Origin: Defluviitaleaceae bacterium
Lineage (GTDB): Bacteria; Bacillota; Clostridia; Lachnospirales; WRAA01
NCBI GenBank assembly: GCA_009780445.1
Contig: WRAA01000115.1
Location: 1 to 6,659 of the forward strand
Reading direction: 5' to 3'
DNA length: 6,659 nucleotides
Shown here: positions 6,156 to 6,659 of the stretch, one piece after another
How positions within the stretch are numbered: the first letter of the stretch is position 1
Layout: every line of letters begins with the position of its first letter
The notes under the pieces: generated by a model
The model's input: the letters and a program-made list of their open reading frames with translations, nothing else
Told to the model about the DNA's origin: nothing
Database searches by the model: none
Program-made: the position numbers and the translations under genes

Positions 6156-6659
6156 TGACCATACGCGTACCCGCGACAACGGCCAACATGGGGCCGGGCT
6201 TCGACTGCACCGGAATGGCTCTGAACATCTATAACGAGCTTACGGCGGAGGAGTCCGACAGGCTGTCCATCAACATTACAGGCGGCACATCGGCCTCCAT
6301 GCCCGTCACGAAGGACAATCTGATCTACACCACCATCTCCCGGACGTTCGCGCGGATGGGCAAGCCGGCTCCTAATCTGCGGATCACGCAGAAGGACAGC
6401 ATACCCGTGGCGCGCGGCCTTGGCAGCAGTGCGGCTTGCATCGTGGCCGGGCTCCTGGCGGCCAACGAGCTGTGCGGCGGCGGTTGTTCGCGGGATGAGC
6501 TTGCCCGGATGGCGTGTTCGATCGAAGGCCACCCGGACAATGTTGTGCCCGCAATGCTCGGCGGGCTGGTGACAGGCGCGACGGATGCGTCGGGGCTGCG
6601 CTACGTAAGGATCGAGCCGTCCGACGAACTTTCCTTCGCCCTGTTCATCCCAAGCTTTA
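6152..6659 (+). CDS. thrB: Homoserine kinase, N-terminal part, cut by window edge
   Basis: The first 169 residues of a GHMP-family kinase, open to the window edge. ThrB phosphorylates homoserine with ATP, the step before threonine synthase. The start MTIRVPATTANMGPGFDCTG matches ThrB, the phosphate loop is PVARGLGSSAA (85-95), and EGHPDNVVPAMLGGLV (125-140) is the typical GHMP segment. Homoserine kinases are about 300 residues, so roughly the last 130 are missing. Two adjacent ATG codons (6152 and 6155) could each start; the first overlaps the cupin stop by 4 bases, and the second gives the more typical N-terminus. No clear Shine-Dalgarno sequence is seen, which fits translational coupling to the cupin gene. 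Other threonine genes (homoserine dehydrogenase, threonine synthase) are not in view and may lie downstream. Other GHMP kinases are less likely, given the match from the first residues on. Confidence 0.92.
   Translation, partial: MMTIRVPATTANMGPGFDCTGMALNIYNELTAEESDRLSINITGGTSASMPVTKDNLIYTTISRTFARMGKPAPNLRITQKDSIPVARGLGSSAACIVAGLLAANELCGGGCSRDELARMACSIEGHPDNVVPAMLGGLVTGATDASGLRYVRIEPSDELSFALFIPSF

Overview
The window looks like a chromosomal segment from a fairly GC-rich member of the Firmicutes, probably Clostridia or a relative. The evidence is the gene order polA-coaE-lytic transglycosylase, strong Shine-Dalgarno sequences, a TTG start, sigma-A-type promoters, and a PolA whose proofreading residues are degenerate in the way seen in Bacillus-type enzymes. 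This is inference from gene content only; I cannot name a genus. No tRNA, rRNA, CRISPR array, transposase or phage gene was seen.

Layout. Positions 1-3498 hold a leftward operon read in the order polA (DNA polymerase I), coaE (dephospho-CoA kinase), then the start of a membrane-anchored lytic transglycosylase that runs off the left edge. The genes overlap by 14 and 4 bases, so they are probably translationally coupled. Positions 3499-3835 are a 337-base AT-rich divergent control region. It contains one convincing promoter pointing each way, a perfect 17-base-arm inverted repeat, and a second, decayed copy of the same element. Positions 3836-6659 hold a rightward cluster: an ApbE-type FAD:protein FMN transferase lipoprotein, a SplB-like radical SAM protein, a small cupin, and the 5' part of thrB (homoserine kinase), which runs off the right edge.

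How the genes work together. The left operon combines DNA repair and Okazaki-fragment processing, the last step of CoA synthesis, and cell-wall turnover; this is a conserved neighbourhood rather than a pathway. The right cluster is tightly packed (1-base gap, 45-base gap, 4-base overlap) but mixed: flavin attachment outside the membrane, a radical SAM enzyme of unknown substrate, a cupin of unknown ligand, and threonine synthesis. No flavoprotein substrate for ApbE is visible here.

The most notable unexplained signal is the repeated palindrome between the two divergent promoters. It lies outside both predicted transcripts, so it looks more like a protein-binding site or small repeat element than a terminator. 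The protein-coding content is otherwise ordinary, and I see no clear new multi-gene system.
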